Assembly (NCBI GenBank): GCA_964475985.1
Contig: CAYYYP010000010.1
Coordinates: 16,756-80,755, forward strand
Length of the DNA stretch: 64,000 nt
Origin: CAYYYP01 sp964475985
Lineage (GTDB): Bacteria; Bdellovibrionota; UBA1018; CAYHWW01
Direction: 5' to 3'
Positions 50,293 to 58,715 of the stretch are shown in pieces; position 1 is the first letter of the stretch; each line of letters starts with the position of its first letter. The translations under genes and the position numbers were made by a program. Under the pieces are notes generated by a model. The model searched no databases. It worked only from the letters and a program-made list of their open reading frames with translations, and was not told the origin of the DNA.

Positions 50293-51455
50293 ATGGCAAC
50301 TACATCCTACCTTGGAAAAAATAGTGAAACTCTGTGGAAGGTTTCGGCAAGTAGCCGAAGCACTGTTGATCTCTCAATCCGTGTTCAGAAAGCAAAGTTC
50401 GGCTTTGCAACTGAGCGAGAAGCGGAAAGGGAAGAAGCAAAACTTCTCAGGGAATGTGAACGCGAAGTCTTTTTACGAGAAACGCAGGGCTCGTCATGGG
50501 GAGCAGTGCTTGAATCATGGACAAAGAGCTTGGATGATAACGGTTTGGCTGATGCTACGCGAACGGATTACGTCGCGGCGGCATACAATCACACCTCAGA
50601 CTGGCTCAAACGTCCGGCAAATCAAATCACTCCTCTCGATGTAAAAGAGCTTTTCAACCAACTCAAAGCACAAGGCCGAACCTATGAATTCATCAAGCGG
50701 ATGAAAAATATGTTGGGCCGGATATTTATGTATGGAATGGAAAAGAGGCTCTTGACATTTTTGAAGAGTCTAAGCCTGGATATTACAGNNNNNNNNNNGA
50801 CCGAGCTCCGACGTTTGGAATTCAGCTGGGCAGACCGGAAGAAAAGAAACCGGAAATTCTGACCCTCACTGAAATTCGGAAACTTCTCTCAACGGCAAGG
50901 GATCTCAAGCACAGCTGGTATCACCACTGGGCGATGGCTCTTCTTACCGGAATGAGAAGTGGCGAGCTGTATGCGTTACTTTGGGCAGACATTGACTGGG
51001 AAAACAACGCCATCACCGTGAGCAAATCCTACGATGGTCGCTTTAACGTGATTAAAAGCACGAAGGCTGGCTATTGGCGGACGGTTCCGATTTCGGCAGA
51101 GCTTCGGACTCTCCTGATGGGGATTCGAGTACAGACCGACGGTAGGCCGCACGTACTTCCGAGACCTCGCATGTGGCAAATGGGCTTACAGGCCCAGGAG
51201 CTCAGGAAGTTTTGCTTAGGTGTGGGGCTACCCTCCGTTCGTTTCCACGCACTTCGAGCATGTTTTGCGACGCAACTCATACGAAACGGCGTTCCTCCGA
51301 TTCAGATTCAAAAAATCTGTGGATGGAAGGATCTCAAAACTATGCAGAGGTATATTCGCCTTGCTGGGATTGAGGTGACTGGAGCGACCGAGGCGTTAAA
51401 GTTGCTACCTGATTCCGAAATTGCGGCAAAGGTAGTGAACTTGTTTGACCTGTAA
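50293..51455 (+). CDS. int: Tyrosine integrase of the element (interrupted by an assembly gap)
   Basis: A phage-type integrase split by ten Ns at 50789-50798. Before the gap: an arm-binding region (TSYLGKNSETLWKVSASS) and core-binding helices. After the gap, reading from 50799 in a different frame register: TLTEIRKLLSTARD, then TGMRSGELYALLW with the catalytic Arg, HALRACFATQLI (HxxR), ICGWKD and MQRYIR with the nucleophile Tyr. The frame change is explained by the gap of unknown true length, so I treat it as one intact gene rather than a pseudogene. It lies beside attR, as expected for a tRNA-targeting element. Confidence 0.85.
50789..50798. other. Assembly gap (10 N) inside the integrase gene
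   Basis: Ten Ns of arbitrary length. Coding on both sides belongs to the same integrase, so some integrase codons are missing from the sequence shown. Confidence 0.95.
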
Positions 51456-51466
51456 ATGCATTCAAA

Positions 51467-51516
51467 GTCAGCCAGAACAAAGCTATCCCGAAAGGTTTGG
51501 CTGAGTTCTGGCTGAG
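51467..51516. repeat. Right arm-type integrase/excisionase repeats
   Basis: GTCAGCCA at 51467-51474 and TGGCTGAG at 51498-51505 and 51509-51516, the pair again at an 11-bp period. The same units occur at the left end (38493-38541). One more TGGCTGAG is at 51786-51793, just outside attR. Confidence 0.65.
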
Positions 51517-51556
51517 CAAGTAGGTAAAGCCTTGAGTTAAATGGTTTTCGGACGTA

Positions 51557-51734
51557 CCGACCAATCCCACGTAGTGGGTTGGTCGGCCTACAAAAGATGA
51601 AACGCGACAGCGTTTCGTACCTTAAGACAGGATTTGAAAGGCGGAGCGAGCGGGTGCCCACTTTAGTGGGCGGCGAGTGAGCCGGGATCGCGACCCGAGT
51701 GCGAATAGCACGAGGAGTTGTGATCAAATCCTGT
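51557..51734. other. Highly structured stretch inside the right border
   Basis: Four nested or adjacent stems precede attR. They are CCGACCAATCCCAC/GTGGGTTGGTCGG (51557-51586, one bulge), GAAACGC/GCGTTTC (51599-51616), GCCCAC/GTGGGC (51656-51671), and an outer ACAGGATTTGA (51627-51637)/TCAAATCCTGT (51724-51734) pair whose right arm is the attR core itself. No gene is seen in 51456-51758. Confidence 0.5.
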
Positions 51735-51745
51735 TTCCCCGACCA
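51724..51745 (+). repeat. attR: right copy of the tRNA-Pro 3' end
   Basis: Twenty-two bases identical to the tRNA-Pro 3' end including GACCA, except T for C at one position. There is no 5' tRNA half here, so it is a border copy and not a second tRNA gene. Confidence 0.9.
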
Positions 51746-51758
51746 CTATCTTTATAAC

Positions 51759-52778
51759 TCATCGATTATTCACAAGTTTCAATTTTGGCTGAGGCGTTTG
51801 CAACCAGTTGCAACCACCCTCGGCCGTTTTTTCTCCCTGAACGTGGGTTTCTTTCCCCCGAACGCGGGCGATTTTCCCCCGAACAGGATCAAATTCCCCC
51901 GAACGTTCTTTATCTTTCTGATCCCAAAGCGCTTGCGAAACTTGGGTGAGAGCAGATTTATGTCTCTTTGCGTATACCAAAGTTGCCTCTAAAGAAGTGT
52001 TCCCCAGGAGTTGTTGTGCAACCGCTGTGTCTGGAACCATATTATAGAGATGGCGACATCCGCCGTGTCTCATAATGTGAGTTCCACGATAAGGCAGGCC
52101 AGCTTCTTCGAAGGCATGATCGTAAGCATATTGAATCGTCCGGTGAGTGTCATTCGTGGCAAACACGAGCCCTTGTCGAGCTTCGTTTTGCGTTTGATCG
52201 AAATAGCTCCTCAGCGTTTCATAGCTCTCCGGGAAAAGCGGCTGCTCTTTGATCCCTTCATTAGCTTCAGCATTCTTGAAACCGTCCTGAACAAAAGACT
52301 TAAGTCCTTTTTGCCTCAACCAGACCACAGCCCTCTTCACATGCAGCCGTGACTTGCTGGGGTCCTCCGCATTCAATTTAATGTCTTCCCGGTAAAGGGC
52401 CGCTGCTTCTGAAATCCGCAGCGCTTGAAAATATTGAACCGTAGCAAGGGTTGCAAATAAAGCCCCTCTTTTTTGTTTCAAAAGTTCTTCGCGAAAGGAG
52501 TAAAACTCTTCCACCGAAAGGTCTTTTGAAGAAGTGCTCTTCTTGCGGCAAATCCAGACGGCGTCCCGGTGTCTTTGCTTTATTGGAAACTGAAAAACCA
52601 CCTCGTCATTGTAATTGATGAAGTATTTCAAAATCGTCGATAAAAGTTCCAATTCATGTCGAAATCCTATCCGTTTCTGAGACCCCTTAAAAAACTCAAA
52701 CACGTCTTTGAAACTCAGCCACGAAGAAAACTGTGCAACCACTTCTGCAGTAATTTTTGCAACTAAGGCTGTAACCAC
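51759..52778 (-). CDS. Second tyrosine recombinase/integrase, with heptad-repeat tail
   Basis: A 339-aa protein. Catalytic landmarks are QALRISEAAALY (Arg I), GTHIMRHGGCRHLYN (HxxR), QLLGNTS and LVYAKRH (Tyr). It differs from the 50293 integrase and its stop lies 13 bp outside attR. Removing the element would place it directly beside tRNA-Pro, so it probably belongs to an older insertion at the same site. The last about 40 residues contain a 7-residue repeat (FDPVRGK, IARVRGK, ETHVQGE) encoded by 21-bp tandem repeats. No other genes of that element are recognisable. Confidence 0.83.
   Translation of the reverse strand: MVTALVAKITAEVVAQFSSWLSFKDVFEFFKGSQKRIGFRHELELLSTILKYFINYNDEVVFQFPIKQRHRDAVWICRKKSTSSKDLSVEEFYSFREELLKQKRGALFATLATVQYFQALRISEAAALYREDIKLNAEDPSKSRLHVKRAVVWLRQKGLKSFVQDGFKNAEANEGIKEQPLFPESYETLRSYFDQTQNEARQGLVFATNDTHRTIQYAYDHAFEEAGLPYRGTHIMRHGGCRHLYNMVPDTAVAQQLLGNTSLEATLVYAKRHKSALTQVSQALWDQKDKERSGEFDPVRGKIARVRGKETHVQGEKTAEGGCNWLQTPQPKLKLVNNR
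51798..51818. repeat. Left copy of a 21-bp direct repeat flanking the second integrase gene
   Basis: TTGCAACCA-GTT-GCAACCACC. It matches the copy at 52803-52823 except for the three central bases. The GCAACCA half-sites inside it are themselves a tandem pair. Confidence 0.55.
51831..51913. repeat. Four tandem 20-21-bp repeats in the 3' end of the second integrase gene
   Basis: Units start at 51831, 51852, 51873 and 51894, each containing TTTCCCCCGAAC or a near variant (the first is TTCTCCCTGAAC). The period is a multiple of three and encodes a repeated 7-residue motif in the recombinase tail. Confidence 0.75.
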
Positions 52779-52802
52779 AAGATGTTAAACTACCGCATCT
52801 CA

Positions 52803-52823
52803 TTGCAACCAAACGCAACCACC
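52803..52823. repeat. Right copy of the 21-bp direct repeat flanking the second integrase gene
   Basis: TTGCAACCA-AAC-GCAACCACC, 18 of 21 identical to 51798-51818. It lies 25 bp upstream of the integrase ATG. These could be arm-binding sites or remnants of att sites. 52824-52978 holds nothing recognisable. Confidence 0.55.
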
Positions 52824-52978
52824 TGGCGTACTATTGCAGCTAATTCTGCAGATTTCGGTAAACGTCGTCATCATGGCAAGTTGTTGATATGATTTTATTT
52901 CACTAATGATTGCATCAACAAAAACTGATTACGTTGATATATTGTTAGAAACCCTAGCAACGCCGTGCGAGGCTACAT

Positions 52979-53662
52979 TCATCTGCCGACTAACGCATCT
53001 AGATCTCCATGGCGCAGACTCGGCCCCCTGCCTTCGGAAAAGAACGTGTCATTATAACGTACCAACGGCGCCATGGTCGCGTTGTTTCCCGAGCCCCGCT
53101 CCGGCAGTGGGCCCAAAAAGTATTCAGGCCTATCGTAAACGTAGTACTTACGGTGGCTGTGCAGCCCACCGGGATGATACCTAGTCTCTTTGTAAGTTCC
53201 TATGATTCTTCGCGGAGGAAGGTTCGGTAGTCGGTAAGGCTCACGGTAACCCGTATTTGCAAAATGCGGATCAAACTTGAAGTTGGCGATCTCCGGGATT
53301 TGGCCTTCTAATGACGGTAAATTTAACTGGCCCCGGTAAGCTGCGCGTACCAACAAATAAACCGTAAGAGCGGATAGCCGCGATAGAAAAGGCCCATTGC
53401 CACTTGAAATAGAATCTCTAGTTCGTGACCCCGTGTCATGCAGACCGCCCCATTCTCGTATATCTTTTGACCCGTAAGAAATTTTTTCAAAATATTGAAC
53501 TACGAAACCTGCGGTTTCTTCACTTTTTGCTGCGATGAAAGCGTATATGGCGGCCGAATTTCCCGACGACGCGGCCCGAGCACAGGAAATTACTGATGTA
53601 TCCAAACGGTTTTGCTCGGTAGACAATCCATGCGATCTTCCGAACAATAATTTTATGCACAC
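52979..53662 (-). CDS. Unknown protein, possibly 5'-truncated
   Basis: A 227-codon frame starting at GTG 53662, overlapping the start of the DUF1801 gene by 8 bp; a later start is possible. The C-terminal half is rich in Tyr, Arg, Pro and Gly (PYRLPNLPPRRIIGTYKETR, HSHRKYYVYDRPEYFLGPLP) and reads like real protein with codon use similar to its neighbours. There is no signal peptide or known domain. The missing clear start and position beside recombinase debris suggest a truncated or chimeric gene. Confidence 0.4.
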   Translation of the reverse strand: MCIKLLFGRSHGLSTEQNRLDTSVISCARAASSGNSAAIYAFIAAKSEETAGFVVQYFEKISYGSKDIREWGGLHDTGSRTRDSISSGNGPFLSRLSALTVYLLVRAAYRGQLNLPSLEGQIPEIANFKFDPHFANTGYREPYRLPNLPPRRIIGTYKETRYHPGGLHSHRKYYVYDRPEYFLGPLPERGSGNNATMAPLVRYNDTFFSEGRGPSLRHGDLDALVGR

Positions 53663-54047
53663 TCCCGCGAAAATTACTGCCTACATCAATGCCGAACCGG
53701 TTCCTGCGCGAAAAATGCTAAAGCAGGTACGGGCCCTCGTTCGCAAATTAGTTCCAAAAGCTTCCGAGAAATTAGCGTGGGAAATGCCGACGTTTCATCT
53801 TGATGGAAATCTACTTCACTATGCGGCGTTTAAAAATCACATGAGTATTTTTCCTGGCACGGATGCCATCCTCGCATTTAAAAAAGAACTAATGCCGTAC
53901 CAAACTTCGCGCGGCACTATCCAATTTCCTTATTCTGAGCGAATCCCGGTGGGATTGATGAGCAAGATCGTAAAATTCTGCGTGAAAAGAAATTTAACGA
54001 AAGCCCAAGCTAAAAAGAAAAAACCGAGGAAGCGAAAAGCAGCCTGA
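53655..54047 (+). CDS. DUF1801/YdhG-like protein
   Basis: A 130-aa protein from ATG 53655. ITAYINAEPVPARKMLKQVRALVRKLVPKASEKLAWEMPTF, FKNHMSIFPG, and GTIQFPYSERIPVGLMSKIV are the typical DUF1801 segments. It ends in a very basic tail (KKKKPRKRKAA). The function is unknown; homologues are small cytoplasmic proteins sometimes linked to iron or stress. No strong ribosome site is visible at this start. The open frame reaches 53535 but that part is not DUF1801-like. Confidence 0.72.
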   Translation: MHTPAKITAYINAEPVPARKMLKQVRALVRKLVPKASEKLAWEMPTFHLDGNLLHYAAFKNHMSIFPGTDAILAFKKELMPYQTSRGTIQFPYSERIPVGLMSKIVKFCVKRNLTKAQAKKKKPRKRKAA

Positions 54048-54085
54048 AGATCTCTCTGCCTAAACGAATTATCGTACGGGCCGGC

Positions 54086-54577
54086 CTAACCGATAAGCCT
54101 ACCCTCCAACCTTAAAAGGTTCTCTTTAGCCGGAATTCCGCCGGCAAAACCGGTGAGTTTCCCGTTGGCTCCGATCACTCGGTGGCACGGGATCACGATC
54201 GACAGAGGATTGCGGCCGTTGCTGGCGCCTACCGCGCGGGAAGCTTTAGGTTGCCCAATCGCCTTTGCTAACTCAGCGTAGGTACGGGTTTCACCGAATG
54301 GAATTTCCTGAAGAGCTGACCAAACTCGGACTTGAAATTCAGTGCCCTGCATTTTTAGCGGCAATTCAAATTTCGTTCTCGAACCTTGGAAATATTCACG
54401 GAGCTGTGCTGCGGCTTTTTCAAGCACAGGATGGCTATCATCCAACTGCGTAGCACCGATCTTCACGCGCCCTGCCCGTTCGGTTTCCCATAAGACAGCA
54501 ATGAGGGCTTCTTGGTCGGCGACAAGGGTGAGAGTTCCAACAGGAGAATCTACTACCTTATGAAATCGATTTGTCAT
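54086..54577 (-). CDS. ogt: Methylated-DNA-protein-cysteine methyltransferase
   Basis: A 163-aa protein. The acceptor motif is IVIPCHRVIGANGK with Cys131. It is preceded by the DNA-binding helix region FQVRVWSALQEIPFGETRTYAELA and RAVGASNGRNP (arginine finger). It removes O6-alkyl groups from guanine in a suicide reaction. It has the Ogt length and lacks the zinc-binding N-terminal domain of Ada. 54578-54786 shows no other gene. Confidence 0.93.
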   Translation of the reverse strand: MTNRFHKVVDSPVGTLTLVADQEALIAVLWETERAGRVKIGATQLDDSHPVLEKAAAQLREYFQGSRTKFELPLKMQGTEFQVRVWSALQEIPFGETRTYAELAKAIGQPKASRAVGASNGRNPLSIVIPCHRVIGANGKLTGFAGGIPAKENLLRLEGRLIG

Positions 54578-54786
54578 TTTTTCTCCTTGGTTATGGCGGC
54601 CGATGCGACGAGCACACCACCACTTTCCCAGGGTTTTTGCACGGATTTAGATAATGACCCAGGCGTTTCAGAGTTGTTGACCCACCCGTCTTGGTTTAGC
54701 TGACCAAGCGTGTCAGCAAATTATTGCTCACAGAGGCACGTTGTGAAACAATTACATTTATGGCCATACTACGTCGATCTAAAAAC

Positions 54787-55815
54787 ATGCGATCCACTTA
54801 TTTCAAAACCTTAACTCCCATCCTCTGCATGATTCTGAGCTTTTGTGGATGCGCCTCTCTGAAAAAGAGCTATCTTAGTCAATTGAGCTCCCCGTCTGAA
54901 TCGGCTGGAAATCCACACGCTTTGGCCAATCTTCATAAAAAAATGCGTGTAGCTACTGTTCAATATCAAATTCAAGGTAACCAAACATTTGATGAAATTG
55001 TTGTCAAAATGGAGTCGCTTATTTCGGAAGCAAAAATGGCAGATGCGGACCTTATTGTATTTCCAGAGTTGATTTCTTTGGATGCATGGCCACTGCGGTC
55101 TAAAGAAAGCGAAAGCAAAATATCCCTTCGGATTGCAAACGAGATAACACCTAGGCTTTTTGAAAAAGCAAAGTACTGGAGTGCTACGTTTGGTTCTGCA
55201 ATACTAGTCGGATCGTCGCCACGTTTGGATAAAGACAAAATTCGCAATACTGCTCTGCTTGCATTTCCAGATCATAGGTTTGTTTTACAGGATAAACTTT
55301 TTCTGACGGCATGGGAACGTAAAATGGGTTGGCATGCAGGAGAACGACTTGAAGTATTTAATGCTCCGTGGGGACGTTCAGTAATCCTAATTTGTTATGA
55401 TGTCGAGTTTCCTTCGGTGTCACAGGCACTCGTAAGTAGCAAGCCTCAGGTGATTTTGGTCCCCTCAATGACCGAATCAGCAGAAGGACTCCAGCGAGTA
55501 AGATGGAGTGCGCAGGCACGAGCAGTTGAACACCACGCTTTCGTAATTGTTAGTAGTACAGTAGGAAAGCCAACGTCGGACTGGGTGCATTATGGGCAAA
55601 GCGCAATCATTGGCCCGCGAAATGCTGCGCTGCACTGGTCCGACTCTGAAGGAGAAGCTAATAAGCCGGGCATTATTTATGGTGATTTGGAAATCGAGAA
55701 TTTAACTCAAAGCAGAGATACAAATGATTTTTATCCGGCAAAGGATCAAATTGGAAAACCGCTCACATTTCCTAGGATTCACACACTAAATCTTGAAGCA
55801 CGTAAGAGCATTTAA
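54787..55815 (+). CDS. Nitrilase-superfamily carbon-nitrogen hydrolase, lipoprotein
   Basis: A 342-aa protein from ATG 54787, which gives a lipoprotein signal (lipobox FCGC, acceptor Cys22). The catalytic triad is Glu94 (VFPELI), Lys170 (LQDKLFL) and Cys203 (LICYDVEFP). It hydrolyses an amide or nitrile, but an envelope-anchored member is unusual because most act in the cytoplasm. It is a clear paralogue of the enzyme at 57819 (shared RVATVQYQ start, CYDVEFP, RAVEHHAFVI/RAIENQMFVI). No strong ribosome site is visible; ATG 54760 is an alternative. Confidence 0.8.
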   Translation: MRSTYFKTLTPILCMILSFCGCASLKKSYLSQLSSPSESAGNPHALANLHKKMRVATVQYQIQGNQTFDEIVVKMESLISEAKMADADLIVFPELISLDAWPLRSKESESKISLRIANEITPRLFEKAKYWSATFGSAILVGSSPRLDKDKIRNTALLAFPDHRFVLQDKLFLTAWERKMGWHAGERLEVFNAPWGRSVILICYDVEFPSVSQALVSSKPQVILVPSMTESAEGLQRVRWSAQARAVEHHAFVIVSSTVGKPTSDWVHYGQSAIIGPRNAALHWSDSEGEANKPGIIYGDLEIENLTQSRDTNDFYPAKDQIGKPLTFPRIHTLNLEARKSI

Positions 55816-55844
55816 ACGACGGGATAAGGCAGCAACCCAGTCGG

Positions 55845-57720
55845 CTATAAAATGATCCGAACACCGCCTAGTTCTGCCAACGAATGTTTAAATTGCTGCC
55901 CTGGCGTACCTATGAACATGCAATTTTTTTTAATGGCAAGCTTACGTGAAATTTTCTCGACAATCTGGGGACCAAAGATGCCTTTGACTGCCAAGAAGTC
56001 GATTCTTAGCGCCGGATAAAGCCTGTCAATCGTTCGGAGCTGAGAGGCAAGCTCGGCGGGGATTTGCGTCTCATTTTCATAAACGTGCACGAATATTAAA
56101 TTGTTGGTTTGTTCATTTTCAATTACGTATAGCGCGGCATGATTCAGAGTAGGAAGGTCGTCGGCCCGAGAAAAATACAGCACAGACTGACCGTTCACTT
56201 CTTGAATCGCACGGTATATTCGCTGCCTAAAGCGGTACTTCGTGGTTGCTAGTACATCTACCGCATCTTTCAACGTGAAAAGTGCGAGGCGTAAAAGTAG
56301 AACACGAGAAAACATGACCGCTACGCCACCACCCAATACGACCACAAAAACCCCCAATGTCTCAAGATTTTTGACTGTGGCGCTTGCTAAAAAAGCCAGA
56401 ATAATTGCCCCTAATCCGGCGACGACCTCTGAAACTCGAGCTTTTTCTGATCTTGGCAGCCGCGCCCGGCTTTTTTTGAGCTGTAGATTGCCCAACGCAA
56501 ATAAGGCCATGACTGAAAGAAAAGATAGTGAATAGACACCGGCCAATGAGCTGACAATTCCCTGGGTAATTAACAGAATAAGGCAACAAAGCGCAAAAAA
56601 AGCTAGAATGATCCAGTGATTGGTTTTGCGCCAGCGGTTTTCGTGAAGCAGGAACTGAGGCAAGCAACGATCGAGCGTCATACGCCGCACAAGGCCTGTG
56701 ACACCTACATAGGATGTTAGAACCGCTCCCGAAAGGACCAGGACTGCATCAATTCCAATGAGGCGTCTGAGCCATGGTCCTCCGCTTTGAGAAGCCAATT
56801 CTGAAAGTAATGAGTTTTCATGAACCTTGGCTGACGAGACACCCAGTATCAAAAGCGCCATCACGCAAATTAACGGATTGAAGATCGTAACCGCCGCCCA
56901 CATGTTGCGTAAAGTTTTTGCGAACACCCCGGGCTTCTGTTCTTCGATAAAGTTGGCTGAACTTTCAAATCCTGAAATACCTTACATTCCGGCGCAAAAC
57001 CCAAAGAAAATACCCTTTACGGGTGAGATCTGGCTCGCCGAAGCCAACAGGGCGGCCAAAGCCCCGCTCAGGTCCGTGGAAAACAATGCAATTAAACAAC
57101 TCAGGACCAAAAGAGAAAGGGAGGAAAGATGCAGTATGAAAATTCCAATTGCAAGTTTTGAGGACTCAGCAATCCCAATGATCGAAAGCACGGCAAAAAA
57201 TCCCAATAGTCCGATCGCAGCTGGCACCGGTGAGATCTGTTTTAAAATTGAATGCAGGTAGTGCATTGCCTCGGTTGCACTTATGACTGCTGTTGCTAGG
57301 GATGAAATAATAGTAAGAGTCGCCGCAGCTGCGGCGACCCTTTTGTTAGTGGTATTGAGCAACACAGTGTACGCCCCACCGTTCAAGGGCAAAGCTGAAC
57401 CCACCTCCCCATATATTCGTCGAAAAACATACAGCACAAGGCTAACCAGCAATAAACCTATAGGAGCATAAATTCCGGCAACGCCAATGGTTATCGCCGA
57501 TAACGTACAACACACTCGAAGTAATATCATTGCCGCAGATTGCAGTGGCAGAAAGCTCTCCGAGAAGATCCGAATGTTCTACATCTACTCCAAGTGCTTC
57601 AACATCGACGTGTTCCTCACCAAGATTTTCCATGCGGGCCGCGGTGCCCCAACCCGCAAATTCCCAAGGTTCAGAATTTTCTTGAATTTTTCTGAGCGCT
57701 ATCAGTTCCTGATTTGACAT
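55845..57720 (-). pseudogene. Amino-acid permease (APC superfamily) with C-terminal cytoplasmic domain, broken
   Basis: Three pieces of one gene of about 625 codons. The N-terminus is MSNQELIALRKIQENSEPWE (from 57720) up to SSVLYVI. A +1/-1 frame change near 57490 leads into AITIGVAGIYAPIGLLLVSL. An in-frame TAA at 56982-56984 then interrupts FFGFCAGM/GISGFESSANFIEEQ. After that the frame runs on to 55845. GGAYTVLLNTTNK and GFESSANFIEEQKPGVF are APC-type; the tail (about 110 residues) resembles a universal-stress-like domain. Two independent lesions suggest decay, though draft-sequence errors could explain one. It is flanked by the two nitrilase genes. Confidence 0.75.
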
Positions 57721-57818
57721 ACAGGCAGTGTAACCTACGACCCATGCTGTCCCACTTGAATTTTCATATTTTCGGCGGGGATTCTGTTAATCTATCGAAG
57801 ACGACATAGGAGGTGATT

Positions 57819-58715
57819 TTGGAAAAAATTGATCGTATTCGAGTGGCAACCCTTCAGTATTTCATTCGTCCCGTACCCACCTTTGATGCCTTTTGTGACC
57901 AGGTAGCGGCGTTAGTTGAAACCGCGGCCGATTATAAGTGCCATTTAATCGTCTTTCCTGAGTATTTCACGGTTCAGTTGCTCACTTTAGGCAATGTCAA
58001 ACGTCCAATCCGCGATCAGGTGCGCGATCTTGCAAAGCAAGCGCCTCGATTCGTCGAGTTCATGGCATCACTTGCCAAGGCGAACGGCATCTACATTGTT
58101 GGAGGCACAATCCCCTTTGAGGATCAGCCAACCGGCGAAATTCGCAATCGCAGTTATTTCTTCAACTCAACCGGAAAGTACGGATTCCAAGACAAGCTGC
58201 ACATGACCCGTTTCGAAAAAGAGGAATGGATTGTACAGAGCGGCAAAAGGCTCAAAGTATTCGATACTGACTTTGGCAAGGTTGCCATTGCGATCTGTTA
58301 TGACGTCGAATTTCCCGAGCTCGCCCGTACCGCGGCACGGGCAGGAGCAACGATTTTGGTCGTGCCGAGTTGCACCGATGATCGGCAAGGTTACCTGCGC
58401 GTGCGATATTGCGCCCAAGCACGCGCTATAGAGAATCAAATGTTCGTGATTCATTCTTCCACGGTGGGATCATTGCCTATGGTACCCGCTGTATCCCTCA
58501 ATTATGGCCAAGCCTCAATCCTTACCCCGAGCGATTTCTCCTTTTCTCGAGACGGGATTCTCTCTGAAGGAATTCCTAACCAGGAAACGTTAGTAATTGG
58601 CGAACTCAATCTCAAGCTCATCACCGACTCGAGATCTTCAGGAACAGTGCTCCCGCTTCTGGATAGCCAATTTACAGCGTCGCTGATCGCGAATGTTGAT
58701 TTGGAGACCATGTGA
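57819..58715 (+). CDS. Cytoplasmic nitrilase-superfamily carbon-nitrogen hydrolase
   Basis: A 298-aa protein. A perfect AGGAGG at 57808-57813 is five bases from TTG 57819, so that start is preferred over GTG 57813, which lies in the ribosome site itself. The triad is Glu48 (VFPEYF), Lys126 (FQDKLHM) and Cys160 (AICYDVEFPE). There is no signal, unlike the paralogue at 54787. Its stop overlaps the start of the GNAT gene (ATGTGA). Nitrilase and GNAT domains occur elsewhere as one fused polypeptide; here they are separate but coupled genes, which implies a shared substrate. Confidence 0.85.
   Translation: MEKIDRIRVATLQYFIRPVPTFDAFCDQVAALVETAADYKCHLIVFPEYFTVQLLTLGNVKRPIRDQVRDLAKQAPRFVEFMASLAKANGIYIVGGTIPFEDQPTGEIRNRSYFFNSTGKYGFQDKLHMTRFEKEEWIVQSGKRLKVFDTDFGKVAIAICYDVEFPELARTAARAGATILVVPSCTDDRQGYLRVRYCAQARAIENQMFVIHSSTVGSLPMVPAVSLNYGQASILTPSDFSFSRDGILSEGIPNQETLVIGELNLKLITDSRSSGTVLPLLDSQFTASLIANVDLETM

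Noticed and set aside
50293..51455. Integrase looks frameshifted into two frames
   Set aside because: The frame change coincides with ten Ns at 50789-50798. Both sides fit one integrase, so it is an assembly gap and not a mutation.
51724..51745. A second tRNA-Pro gene
   Set aside because: Only the last 22 bases match; there is no 5' half or anticodon arm, so it is the attR copy.
51831..51913. CRISPR-like array
   Set aside because: Four 20-21-bp units with no spacers, in frame inside a recombinase gene; they are tandem coding repeats. No CRISPR or cas gene was seen anywhere.
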